Shown in pieces: positions 12,105 to 22,912 of a DNA stretch of 64,000 nt. Numbering within the stretch: position 1 is the first letter of the stretch; every line of letters starts with the position of its first letter. Source of the DNA: Siderastrea siderea (lineage: Eukaryota > Cnidaria > Anthozoa > Scleractinia > Rhizangiidae); contig OZ034968.1 in the NCBI GenBank assembly GCA_964030785.1, forward strand, positions 47,420,730 through 47,484,729, read 5' to 3'. The notes under the pieces were generated by a model. The model had not been told where the DNA came from, searched no databases, and saw nothing but the letters and a program-made list of their open reading frames with translations. The position numbers were made by a program, and so were the translations under genes.

Positions 12105-12290
12105 TTACTCTGTAAGACTTGTCTTTCTTTTTCTACAGCTCCACTGATTGGACTCCGCTTTTGAAGCAACACTCTTAAGTCGTTTCTTTCCGACTCCGTA
12201 AATCTTCATAAATACTCTTTTGCATATTCGTAGTTTCTGATTTGCGTTTCCAGTGGTGTAATATCGGATCACAGTTCTAGGATTATCCAC
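12105..12290 (-). pseudogene. Cys/Lys-rich fragment, possibly from a transposase N-terminal region
   Basis: A 61-residue frame contains LRICKRVFMKIYGVGKKRL. This type of motif precedes the RNase H-like domain in proteins related to the one encoded at 12650-13540. Here it lies on the opposite strand, so if related it belongs to another copy or an inverted segment. There is no clear start. Confidence 0.25.
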
Positions 12291-12649
12291 TCAGTTCTGC
12301 CTTCTCGCATTGGTCTCTCAGCGCCGGTGCATTGCAAGTTCGTCTGCTCATTTTCTCTCCCAGTGGGAAACCACTTTTTGTTTCTCGAACTTATGGTGAA
12401 AACCTTGATCCATAATGACGACGAAAAAAATTCGACAGATGTACGTAGCAGAAAAAAGATGACGTTTCAAAACCGCACACATTGTAATTGCTGTTGCCGT
12501 GCACGCACTAGTTACAAAGGGTTTGTCCACTCGCGCGAGATGCGGAAAGCCATGCGTGCGACTTAGAAATTAAAGCTTCAATGTTAACAACGTTAACCCG
12601 GGGAAGAAAAGATGTCACGGGCATCAAATGAACAACTCATGGGGTATCA

Positions 12650-13540
12650 GTGTTTCACATGGATTTCCACAAGAATGTAATGATTCCTAAGCTGACTGCC
12701 CAACAAACGCACTACTTGCAAAAGATTAAATTGTATGCTTTTGGGATCCACAGTGCAGAAACGAACAAAGGGACGACATATGCTTGGAGCGAATGCACGG
12801 CTGAGAAAAATCCAGAAACTTTTGTATTCTGCCTCGATTTACATCTACGTCAGACAGAATCCAACAATCGCAAGTGGAACATATTTTGGGCTGATAACAC
12901 AAGGTCCCAGAACAAGAATCACATGGTCGTTTTTTATTTTGACTACCTCGTTGCGAGTGGATTCCGTGAGAGAATCGATTACAAGTTCCTTGAAGCAGGC
13001 CACCCCTTTGGCGCTGTAGATCATGATGGTGGCTTAGCGGAAGGCTTGTTCAGAAATGCAGAACATCTAGAAACACCCGTGGACTATGCAAAGACAATTA
13101 ACAATAGTTCTTTGTTTCCAAAACTAACCTGGGTTCTCCCACTTCAATCAGCATTCAAAAGTTACACCACGTGGCTCTGTAAAACTTACAGAGAAAGGAA
13201 GAAAGACATTTTCAATCAGGCCTACCGATTTAGTGACACCATGTATTTTAATTTCAGGATAGGCGAGCGTGTTGATCCTATGGACGGGATCGTCAAAACT
13301 TTCAGGCACCCCAACTGCGTTTGGGTAAGAAAGACGCTAGATGATCGAGAACAACCTATCGAAGTCGACTTTAGAAGACGAACTTTAGAACGAACTCGCT
13401 TCCGCGAAGAAGACCTCTCCGCCTTAAGTACCGTTTCCAGCAAACCAAATGAGAAAACCTGTCAGGACTTTGAAAAAATGTTACCATATCTTAGACCCAC
13501 TGGAAAGGCTTACTACAATAGTATTTTGTCTTCAGACTAA
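12650..13540 (+). pseudogene. RNase H-like transposase domain fragment (DUF7869-type)
   Basis: A 296-residue frame with no proper upstream start begins at a possible acceptor (TGGGGTATCAG just before 12650). It shows a DDE-like pattern: HMDFHKNVMIP near residue 3, IFWADNTRSQNKNH near residue 81, then a distal HDGGLAEG segment near residue 124. This layout matches the domain found in many repeated invertebrate proteins and listed as DUF7869, which is thought to be of transposase origin. The N-terminal zinc-binding part is missing here. Part of a decayed element rather than a host gene is the more likely reading. Confidence 0.5.
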
Positions 13541-13647
13541 CCGGTGATCAGTGACATCAAAAGGTCAGCGCGAATTCTTTTAGTGCAAAGGCGCATGACG
13601 ATAATCAATATTCATTTGTTCAAGTTCAGTAGTTAATGACAACATTA

Positions 13648-13797
13648 CAGTAGAATTCCGATCACTGGGTCGAACCCTCGGTTTGTCGAAACTCCCGATC
13701 TCTAGAACCAATTTTCGTTTCCCTCTGTAATTTTACCCCCGATTTCTCTAAGAAATTTCCATTTCCCCTGGGGGTTCGAAAAATCGGGATTCTACTG
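13648..13797. mobile_element. 150-bp Tigger-like MITE with TA duplication
   Basis: CAGTAGAATTCCGA at 13648 is mirrored by TCGGGATTCTACTG ending at 13797, with TA on both sides (13646-13647, 13798-13799). Ends and TA target are typical of pogo/Tigger nonautonomous elements. Confidence 0.75.
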
Positions 13798-13856
13798 TAG
13801 TTGTGACAACTTCCTTGTGGTTCCATACTGCAATTTAAGACCCATTTGTATGACTA

Positions 13857-13999
13857 GAGTGATTTTATTTAACCCGTGAATTGACATCCAACCAATTAAT
13901 GAGTAATAGTCCAGACTAAACATAAGAAATCAATGGAATTAGTGTGTAACAGTATTTGAAAGTTTAGTTACTATTTCACTGGTTAAGTAAAACCAGGTT
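13857..13999. mobile_element. Relic of the GAGTGATTT MITE family
   Basis: It begins TA-GAGTGATTTTATTTAACC and its interior (AATAGTCCAGACTAAACA, ATTTCACTGGTTAAGTAAAA) matches the element split across 34367-42485. The right end is degenerate. Confidence 0.5.
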
Positions 14000-14160
14000 A
14001 TTTTCATGAAATGGAACTGTTACATTAATTGTGTTTGCTTTAACTTTTGAGCTGACGGACAGAGATCGTGGACTGCGGCTCACGTGACGCCTGTGACATC
14101 TTTTCTTTTTAGTTCTCCAACGTTGCGAATTTCTGATACCCGTCTTTATAGGGTAGCGTA

Positions 14161-14455
14161 AGTAGTATATCAGGAATTAAATGAATACCACCTGATTCTC
14201 AGAGGTTTATTTTCGAATTTTAAACCCCCCACCATAATAAACAAGCTCCCTTTGCTCGCTTGTTTATTATGGTGGGGGGTTTAAAATTCGAAAATAAACC
14301 TCTGAGAATCAGATAGTATTCATTTAATTCCTGATATACTACTTAATAACCGAAATAAACCACCCAGCATTAAAAAAGAAGAAAAGATTAAAACGAAAAC
14401 ATAACCGATCACACGAACACACAAAAAAAATAATTTATAATCGATTAAATATTTT
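14161..14455. repeat. Left terminal inverted repeat with hairpin end
   Basis: The outer 183 bp (14161-14343) are a near-perfect palindrome closed by a short loop around CTCCCTTTGCTCG. The inner part (14344-14455, starting TAATAACCGAAATAAACC) matches the complement of 33505-33571 up to about 14400 and the complement of 33005-33105 over its whole length. Confidence 0.9.
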
Positions 14456-14602
14456 CCAATTGAAGAAATATCTGCACAGGTATACAGCTATTTCGAGAAA
14501 CGTTGTCGGAAAAAAGCAAAAAACTGCACAAGCCAATCCCGAAAGGTATTTTGGGATACGGTCAATGAATTTTAATAAGTCAATTGATACATTAAACCCG
14601 CG

Positions 14603-15928
14603 ATGCCTCGTCCGTACAGTGACGATCTTAGATGGCGAGCCATATGGATGAAGGAGTTTTTAGGTTATAGTGTAGATGATGTAGCGGCTACTTTATTCAT
14701 GTCCCCAAGAACGGTGGAGCGCTATATTTCAAAATGCCTAAATACTGGCGAAGTAAAATGGGAGAAATTAGGGCGACCTTTGAATAGTTTTGCCATGCAT
14801 CCACACGTGGAGTTCATAATTATGGAAGCTGTTCTTGAACACCCGGACAAAACTCTTGCAGCGATTGCCTACGATGTCTACGAACAGACAGGGTCAGAAA
14901 ATGTTGTTTCCAGCATATTGCGGTATTTGAAACGGAATAGTTTCACCCGCAAAAAGGTTTGTGAAATACTCGCTTTACTATAATAGGGCTTTTTATTTCG
15001 CAAATTTGCATCATTTTCCTGGTGTGTCAATTTAAGCGTGTTTTATCATTTTAAGCTGGCAAGAATTGCCCTTCAAAGATCTGAGGAAGCAAGAGTACTT
15101 TTCAGGTCCAATGTTTGTCTCCTGGATCCTGAAATGTTGGTGTTTTTGGACGAAAGCGGATTTGTAAGTATTCAATTGCTGTTTTACAACTTTTTGTACT
15201 CTTCAATTATTTTTCACAAATCACAATTTTTTCGTCAACCTTTTACTTTTTTAGGACAAAAGACTTTCTCGCACCTATGGCTATAGTCTAGTTGGTAACA
15301 GAGCCACGGTCAAACGTCAGGCGCAGAACTGGGGACCGCGCATAACGGCCATACCCGTTATTTGTACGGAAGGAATGATAGAAGTGGGTATCTATCAGGG
15401 CAAGGTCGACGGGGCAAAATTTGAAGAGTTTGTGGATCAAAAGCTCTGCCTTAACTTGCTTCCATTTAATGGCATCAATCCACGATCAGTGGTCATAATG
15501 GGTAAGCATAAAATTTCTTGCAACACTACGATGTGGCGGTGGTTATGAAATTAAATATTTTTGTAACTCCTCAGATACTTCATTCCCTTCCATTTGAAAT
15601 TTAAACCCTCTCTGATTCACGCGATTAGCATCACATTAATTTATCTCTTCCTTATTTTTCATTTGCCACAGATAATGCGGCTATCCACCACACCGACGCC
15701 GTAGTTAACAGGATTCATGCCACAGGAGCAATGGTTGTGTTCCTTCCGCCATACAGCCCGGATTTTATGCCATGCGAAGAACTGTTTGCCCAAACAAAAA
15801 ACTGGATCAGGGAAAATGACGCGGCCTGGCAATTTTGCCAGAAACCCAAATTTATGGTGGAAGAAGCATTTCTTCAGGTTACCGATGAACAGATCAGAAA
15901 CTACATTCAACATGCCGAATACCTGTGA
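14603..15928 (+). CDS. DD34E transposase (Tc1/mariner-IS630 type), four exons
   Basis: Exons 14603-14956, 15056-15163, 15255-15501 and 15672-15928 join in frame to 321 residues with no stop; donors are GTTTGT, GTAAGT and GTAAGC, acceptors TTTTAAG, CTTTTTTAG and TTGCCACAG. The N-terminal 60 residues form a helix-turn-helix (SVDDVAATLFMSPRTVERYI). The catalytic domain has the first Asp in VFLDESGF, the second in GDNAAIHH, and the Glu in SPDFMPCEELF, 34 residues after the second Asp. An AATAAA-type signal follows the TGA. It lies just inside the left terminal repeat, head-on to the next gene. A cut-and-paste transposase beside a retroviral-type integrase in one element is odd; it may be captured or a separate insertion whose own ends I could not find. 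Confidence 0.8.
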
Positions 15929-15995
15929 TAAATAAACAAATGAATTTTATTCAGTGTTAATGACGAATGTTTGATTATTATCGCATATTAAAAAA

Positions 15996-17296
15996 CTACA
16001 AAGAATTCATTTCTTTTAACAGTTTATCCTTTTGCAAAGAAAATTCGTTTTCTGTAAGGACGTCATCGTCTTTCAATGCTTTGAGATCCTTGAGCTGCTG
16101 AAGAATGCTTGAACGCATACGCACCTACAAGTAGAAAAGCGTTTGGTTAAGAAAATAATACACATTTAAAGGCCGCTAGCATCTGCTAAGAAATGCCTCT
16201 CTTGCCTTTCTTTCAGCGCCATCCGTGGATTGTCCACTGACTTCACCTGATGTTTGACTTTTGAATGATTTTGAAGCCGCTTTCGAATTGCCAGTAAAAA
16301 ATGGAACATTCGGAGGGTTATCTTCACTCTTGTGGGTTCCGTTAACCTGTAATGGAATAAAATGATACAAATTGAACTATTCCTGTTTTCAATAGTTATT
16401 TTTACGGACACCCGCCGATCTCAATTCGAGCTCATCAGAGGAGGTAAAAACAACATAAAACCTTAACCAATAATTATATTGGAGAAGTGTAATTCGTTGT
16501 TGCAAAATTAGCTCAAAACTTGTCCAAGGCATTTCAGTCTCAAGAACGTGCAACACGTGCGTTTTATGCTAATTTTTGTAGACATTTGGAAACAACTTCT
16601 GGCTGAAAACTCGCCTTAGAAAATACGAAGCAAACAATCTTATAAAAATATAGTCTGAAGGTGGATATGAAATTTAACTAAAGAAGGTGAAAATTACTCT
16701 CGGCAACTCAAATTTTCCTTACCACCATCCGCGCCCAGCAGCGCAATTTGAACTCGGGAAGAGTATGCTTCTCTCTAAGCCGTGAAAGACAAGAGTCGTA
16801 GCTGTTTTCTTCCTCTCCGTCCCCGCTATCATCTCGAGCACTACTGGGATTACCTAAGTCAGAATAGTGATAATCATAATCATTATCACTGAGAACAAGG
16901 GAAAAAATCTCACTTAACTTTTGGTGCAACAAAACGTGCAAAACATGGCTTATTGTGTTTCTTACCTTTTCTCTTTTTGCCCGAAGAACCCCTTGGAACG
17001 TCTTTATGTGGATCCACCCACAATGTTATCATCCCGTTTTTTACCAAAGAAAATGCTTCGGCGAGCTGGATTTCGGACGATATAGAGAATTTCTTGTTTC
17101 CGTCCGCGTAGTAGCCGATTTGGAAGGTCGTGTCGGTTGCTGGAAATATTTCCTCTTTACAATTCTGTAGAAAGTATTGCTTCAATTGCATGACTGTTGC
17201 AAAGCAAGGTACTTTCCTGACACTGTAGGTGTCGTACCTGTTTTTGTGGGCTTCTTTCAGCACACGCAGACAGACGTCCATGGTGTCTCCTGCCAT
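15996..17296 (-). CDS. PB1-like N-terminal domain protein, four exons, function unknown
   Basis: Exons 16966-17296 (ATG), 16723-16853, 16206-16346 and 15996-16124 keep one frame (331, 131, 141 and 129 nt) for 243 residues. Donor 1 is GTAAGA, donor 2 GTAAGG; the third intron would start with GC (AAG|GCAAGA), a known minor GC-AG type. Without it the frame stops a few codons later. The first exon has a beta-grasp pattern with FQIGYYADGNKKFSI and GMITLWVDPHKD, like PB1 domains, which mediate pairing of signalling proteins. The last exon ends in a short helical LKDLKALKDDDVLTENEF segment like SHOCT tails. Its start lies 117 bp from the divergent polymerase gene. The role in the element is unknown. 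Confidence 0.6.
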
Positions 17297-17413
17297 GTTT
17301 TTTAAAGATTTCACGGAAATGATGAAACTACCCAAAATACCTTTCGGGATTGGCTTGTGCAGTTTTCTGGGGTTTTTTTCCGACAACGTTTCTCGAAATA
17401 GCTGTATACCAAG

Positions 17414-20400
17414 ATGGCAAGCGTTACTCAACAAGCCGGTGAAGAATTTTTACAAAAACTTCTTGCGGAAATGCCGCCGGAAGATGAGCAGTATTTGATG
17501 CAATTGCTAGCGGAAAACGCCCCTGCAGCGGGTCCTCTCCGCAAGGTTGTGCAAAACATACTCTATGAGCGCATTCCCTTGGAAGAGAGCCTACCCAAAC
17601 CTCTGCTTCCGCGAAAGTACCCCCCAAAAGTTCCCCCTCGTCAAAGAAGAGGAATAAAAAGGCAGACAATACTGAAAGAGTTTGATCCTATTCAACCAAT
17701 AAAGAATCGAGAAAAGAGTTATGAGAGCATGCTTGCAAATTTGTTTAAAAGAGGTGAGGAAGAGGAAGGTGTGGAAAAGGAAGGCCGTCGTTACATCTTC
17801 TGGAGAAAAAGTCAAGGACTTGAAAATAACCTTACAGAACCGTTTATGGGAAAGATAAGGGAGAAGGTCAGAACAGCAGCCTACTTGCACTACAATTATT
17901 CTTATTGGTTGGAAAACATCGAAGACGAGACAATTATGCTGTTTTATAACCCCCCAAGAGGCTTACCTTGGATAAACAGATATGACGAAGCAGAAAATTG
18001 GTTGAGAGAACAGGAGAAGGCGCGCCTGAACATTGATAACATCGAAAGACCAAACACAAAATGGGTATTTAGGGGTTATTCTGATGTTGATGTAAAGGTC
18101 GTGCTCGACCGTCAGCCACTTTTAGGTACAGGACCATTACCAGATTGGCTGCGTGATTGTGTGTGTGGGCATGCGGGTCCAATGATTGCTCTTGATACTT
18201 ACAAAGACAATTTATGTCTTTGGCGCTGTATTGCGGTACATCGAGGTTCAAGACCAGATTGAAGTACAAAGGCAGCACGGGAACTTGCTAAAAGTTTCTT
18301 TAACCTCATAGCTATTCCACAAGATTGCCGGAAAACATGTTTAGATGAACTTGATGAGGTTGAAAAACATCTTAATAAAAAACAAATTTTCAAAGATTGG
18401 TTGGGTATTCGTGTTTATGAGCCTGTACGTATGAAGGATGGTGAAGTGGTATGGTACCTTAGGCGGAACCCGCCATCCAAGTTGACGAACATTTTGACAA
18501 TCGGAATTTACGAGAGGCATGCGTTCGTCATCAAGGATATTTCGAAGCTTGCAAGAACGTATGTATGTGTTCACTGCCGTGCAAAATTCACTCAAGCTTG
18601 CAACCTTCAACGGCATACCGAAAGGTGCGCCCAAGGGAAGACGGTGATTGAATGTCCAGCCGAAAAAGTTGAATTACCACAAACAGCTTTTGAGAAAGCT
18701 TTTTATCCAAAACATTCATCTTCTCCAGAATCTCTTCGTTGGCTTGAACAAGAAGCAGCACTTCATAAAATTCACATTCACCACGCTGCCTGTGGACATG
18801 GAGGTGAAAGATGGGTTGAGCGTGCACCTGTAGACGGTTATAACCATGAAACAAAGACTGTTTTTCAATATCATGGATGTCATTGGCATGGATGTCGAAA
18901 ATGTTTTCCTCATGACCGAAATAGAATTATTACTCATTATGACCAAACACGAGAAGATAGATTTAAAGCAACTGTTGAACGTACACAAAAGCTTCGAGCT
19001 GCTGGCTACCATGTAATCGAGGCATGGTCTTGTGAAGTAGGAGAAATAAATATTAAGTTGCCACAGACTCAAATACAAAGTTATCCACACGCTATATTGT
19101 ATGACTTCGAAGCATACGGAGATAAAAATCAGAGGAAGGAACCTACAGGCATGTCAACTATCGAAAATACACACGTACCAATATCTGTTAGCGTTGGTGA
19201 CACTTTAGATAGAGAACCTACTCATATCTGTGAAAGAGACCCTGTGGAGCTTGTTCGCAAGTTTATGGAAGAACTTGAGAGGCGTGAGAAAAACATTAGG
19301 GATCAAGTAAGAGCAGCCTTCATACCTGACGACATAAATATGCTTACAAAAGCACAGCGTCTCAAAATAGAAGAATGGTGTAATCAGGTGCCAGTTCTTG
19401 GGTTTAACTCCGGGAGATATGATTTGAATCTTATCAGAGAACATTTCGCGGAACGTTTATCCGATACAACTGGTAAAGTAAGAGTTGCAAAAAATGGAAA
19501 CAAAATTATGTTCATTTTTGTACTTTCTCGATATCATAAACTATTTGGGTCCGGGTACAAGTTATGAGAAATGGGTAAAAGCTTATGAATGCAAAACTGT
19601 AAAATCGTGGTTTCCGTATGAATGGTTTGACACACCTGAAAAACTTGATTTTTGCGGACTTACGAAATATGAGGATTGGTATTCGAAGCTGAAGGGTGGT
19701 TATGTTCTAACATGGGATGAATGGGAAGAGTGCCAGCGTCTGTTCAAAGAAAAGGGTATGTGTACCTTCGCAGACTGGCTGCGTTACTACAATAATCTCG
19801 ATGTAGCTCCTGGCCTCGAAGTGCTGGAAAAGATGCGTGCTTTCTACACTGATAAAGGAATCGATATTTTGAAAGATGCTGTAAGTATCCCAGGTGTTAG
19901 TTTACATTACTTACTTCGCGGATGTGTTGAAAGGGGTGCGGATCTTTACAGCCCGTGTGAAGAAGCGTATGAGATGTTGAAAGAAGCTGTTGTTGGAGGA
20001 CCGAGCCTTGTTTTCACAAGATATCATGAAGTTGGAGTCACGAAGATAAGGTCTCATCGAATATCGGAACCTCGTCTTTGCAAAAATATAGTGGGTTACG
20101 ACGCCAATGCTTTGTATTTGTCAACCATGCTTGGAGACATGCCTTGTGGAAAAGGAAGGGTCGTGCATTACAATAAAGACGTCGCTCCCATACTAACACA
20201 AAGGCTCAAAGAAGAAAAATGGTTCGGATTTGCAGAAGTTGATATAGAGATTCCTGAACACTTACACCCAAAGTTTGAGGAAATGTGCCCGTTTTTCTAC
20301 AACAAAGAGGTCCCTGTTGAAGCTATTCCTCAACATATGCTTGACCACCTTAAACGTACGAAGCGGAACCGCGGAGACGGAAAGAAGTTAGTGGGAGCAT

Positions 20401-21344
20401 TGTCTGCAAAGAGTATATTATTATACGCTCCTCTCCTTAGATGGTATCTTGAGCATGGAGCAGTGATCAAAAATGTTTATCGAACAATTGATTACAAACC
20501 AACAAAAATATTCACTTGGTTTGTGGAGCAAGTTACTGAAGCTCGTAGAACTGGAGATAAAGAAAAAAGCAAGGCGCTGCTGGCCGAGGTATTCAAACTG
20601 TTAGGAAATAGTGGGTATGGAAAGCTCATCGAAGCCTTGGAGCGGCAAACAAACGTCATTTACACTAAAGATGAAAAGGTAGTCGACAGAGCCTTGCGAA
20701 GCGCATATTTCAGTGATCTTGACGAACTCGGGCAGACGTATGAGTTGGAAAGCCTAAAGCCTCGGATCACAATCAGAAGACCATTTCAGATAGGAATAGC
20801 TGTATATCAACTGGCTAAACTTCGAATGCTTGAATTCTATTATGACTTTCTTGACAGATATTTTGACAGAAAAGATTTCGAATTGATTCAGATGGACACA
20901 GACAGTAATTACATGGCAATCAGTGCAAAAAAGTTGGAAGGCATCGTTAAACCAGAGCTGCAAACAGAATTTGAAGCAAAAAAGAAAGAATGGTTAGCTT
21001 GGGACAAATGGAGCAGTAGGACACCAGGTCTTTTTAAAAAAGAGTTTGAAGGTCGAAAAATGATTTCTCTATGTTCAAAATGTTATTACGGGGAAGAATC
21101 TGAAGGTAAAAAAAAGAAGTTCAGCACGAAAGGGGTGTCGAAGAAACAAAACGATATCACGTGGCAGCGTTTCAAGAAAGCTTTGGAAGGCAGCAAGGAC
21201 ATAGCAACCAATAGAGGTTTCAGGATGCGGGACGGGCAGATGGTCACTTACGAACAGTAGAAGCTGGAGTTGAGCGCTTACTACAACAAATGCTGGGTAT
21301 TGGAAGACGGCATTCACACAGAACCGATCGAGTTTCATTGTTAG
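17414..21344 (+). pseudogene. polB: Protein-primed DNA polymerase B (Polinton type), broken
   Basis: Replicates the element's linear DNA by protein priming (family knowledge). An N-terminal region includes a Cys-His segment (NLCLWRCIAVHRG). Next come a C2H2-type finger (CVHCRAKF, then HTERC) and a His/Cys cluster YHGCHWHGC resembling an endonuclease-like insert. The 3'-5' exonuclease follows (DFEAYGD, GFNSGRYDLN, YNNLDVAPG), then the polymerase motifs YDANALYLS (A), KLLGNSGYGK (B) and QMDTDSNY (C). Breaks: TGA at 18260-18262, a frameshift between about 19490 and 19550, and TAG at 21258-21260; catalytic motifs remain. The 3' end overlaps the integrase stop by four bases. The start ATG sits in a 117-bp divergent spacer. 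Confidence 0.92.
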
Positions 21345-22342
21345 ATTGCTGGTGGTAGTTGTGTATCTGGAGGGACAACCAAAAGCTCTTCGCGGATAAA
21401 CTAGCGTTTTGGTCCGTCAAACAAATAATAGATAACCGGTGCATCTGGTTTTATCATAATCTTTTCAATCTCGTAAACATTCAAAGACCAGATTGGGTCG
21501 GTAGCTCTTCGTCAACCACCTTCAAGTTCACCTGGTTGATAAAGATAGCGAACACTTAAACTGGACGGGAGCTTTTATTCATTCACACCAACGGGTCTCA
21601 ACTAAGGTGTCGAGGATTTGGATGGAACAGTTTTCTCTTTGATGGCCTCAACAGGTTTCTGACCGGTCAGTTGAGTGACTTCTTTATTCAAAGCTGAAAT
21701 AACAGCGGGTAGTCGGGCCACCCATTCAGTCGATCTTTTGTCGTCTGGGAGGCGCATTTCAACCCCATATTGGTGTCCAAACAGTCGTTCAGCCAAGGTG
21801 CGGTTGAATCTTTCAACGATAGCTTGATCATGGTGAATATCCACACGACCACGTCTAACCTCGACGTTATTTTTCGAAAGCAGTTGATTCACAGCGCCCA
21901 TAAACTCACGACCAGGATCGACTTGAAGCAGTTTCGGCCACTTCAAAGGACCACGACTATAAATTCGTTCCAGAGCAGCTGCGACTTCTTTGGCCTCTTT
22001 TGTGGTCAACGGTTCGGCCTCTTTGTATTGAGAGGCCACATCTACCACTGTGAGAGCATATTTAAAAGTTTTACGGGAGCGTGGTGGGCGATCGTGTGGG
22101 AGATACAGAAGATCGGCTTGGTGAACTTTGTTTGGAACAGGAACATCAAATTTCGGTCTTGGAATGTAACGTGGGGCTGGTAAATAAACCTGCCAAAGAG
22201 CTTGCTTCATCAACCAGTTTTGAGCCACATCTTCCGAGACTTTCGCTGCCTGGGCTAATTTTTTAATCGCTGCAAACCCTTTCCAATACCCTTGCGGGCT
22301 GTAATAAATTTTTGACAACTTATTGAAAATATGCGAGCTCAT
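21341..22342 (-). pseudogene. Retroviral-type (rve) integrase, C-terminal part broken
   Basis: Inserts element DNA into the genome. The core shows the D-D-E set: Asp in HQADLLYLP, Asp in QVDPGREFMG and Glu in QAIVERFNRTL. The visible frame starts at ATG 22340-22342 and runs intact through the catalytic core. The C-terminal, chromo/SH3-like part continues in the same frame but is interrupted by four stops (21602-21604, 21575-21577, 21512-21514, 21401-21403) before its final TAA at 21341-21343. The start overlaps the upstream region of the plus-strand zinc-ribbon gene, so the two share a very short divergent promoter. Convergent with polymerase B, sharing four bases at the stops. Confidence 0.9.
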
Positions 22343-22365
22343 TGTATACCATACACAATAAAAAA

Positions 22366-22912
22366 ATGGACGACCCGTTTGGTTGTTTGCAAGGTGTGAA
22401 CATTTCGTTGAAAATGATTCGAGAAATATTGCAAAAAAGAAATGAATTACACTTACGCCTATTAACAAATAGGATTAATCGTTGTCCTTCATGCGAAGAG
22501 CAACTAGTTTATGTGGTGAATGAGTTCTGTCGTGAATGTCCAAAATGTTGTAGAGTGTTTGAATGTGATGATTATGGACAGTTCCAAGAAGAAACTAGTG
22601 GAAGAAGTTCCACTGCTCTTCCAACGAATTATGCTCATTTAAAAAATGTTTTACGGAAATGTAACATTGACAAAATGTTTTCTTCCAGCGAGGTCGCTTT
22701 TCTAAGTAAGGTTATTGTTCAATTTCAAGAGATAACCGACAATTCAGTAAACTACACCTGTACACCTGTACAATTATTTTGAAATGGTACCTTCTGAAGT
22801 CTGGCCCAACAAAAAAGAAATTATGGAATCTATTTCTCATTACCTTCCTAAAAACTTTGAAAGCAGGTGGCGCGCAAAACAGGAGTTTAAAAAGTGGTGT
22901 CCAAACAATTAA
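22366..22912 (+). pseudogene. Zinc-ribbon protein, possibly VLTF3-like late transcription factor
   Basis: About 180 codons over two frames. The N-terminal third has a four-Cys ribbon (RCPSCEEQLVY, then CRECPKCCRVFEC). A helical C-terminal half follows. Small proteins with this layout in Polinton-like and large DNA viruses are VLTF3-type late transcription factors, so that role is suggested, not shown. The frame breaks inside a perfect 8-bp tandem duplication, ACACCTGT at 22754-22769, and a sensible C-terminus continues in another frame to TAA 22910-22912. That stop overlaps the stop of the convergent PLA2-like gene. Confidence 0.4.

Noticed and set aside
14161..14343. A stand-alone MITE unrelated to the Polinton
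   Set aside because: An identical hairpin lies at the other end, adjacent inner repeats also match, and the GCGTA duplication flanks the whole 20-kb unit.
18260..18262. TGA as a recoded sense codon or readthrough in polB
   Set aside because: The same gene has a frameshift and another stop, so ordinary decay is simpler.
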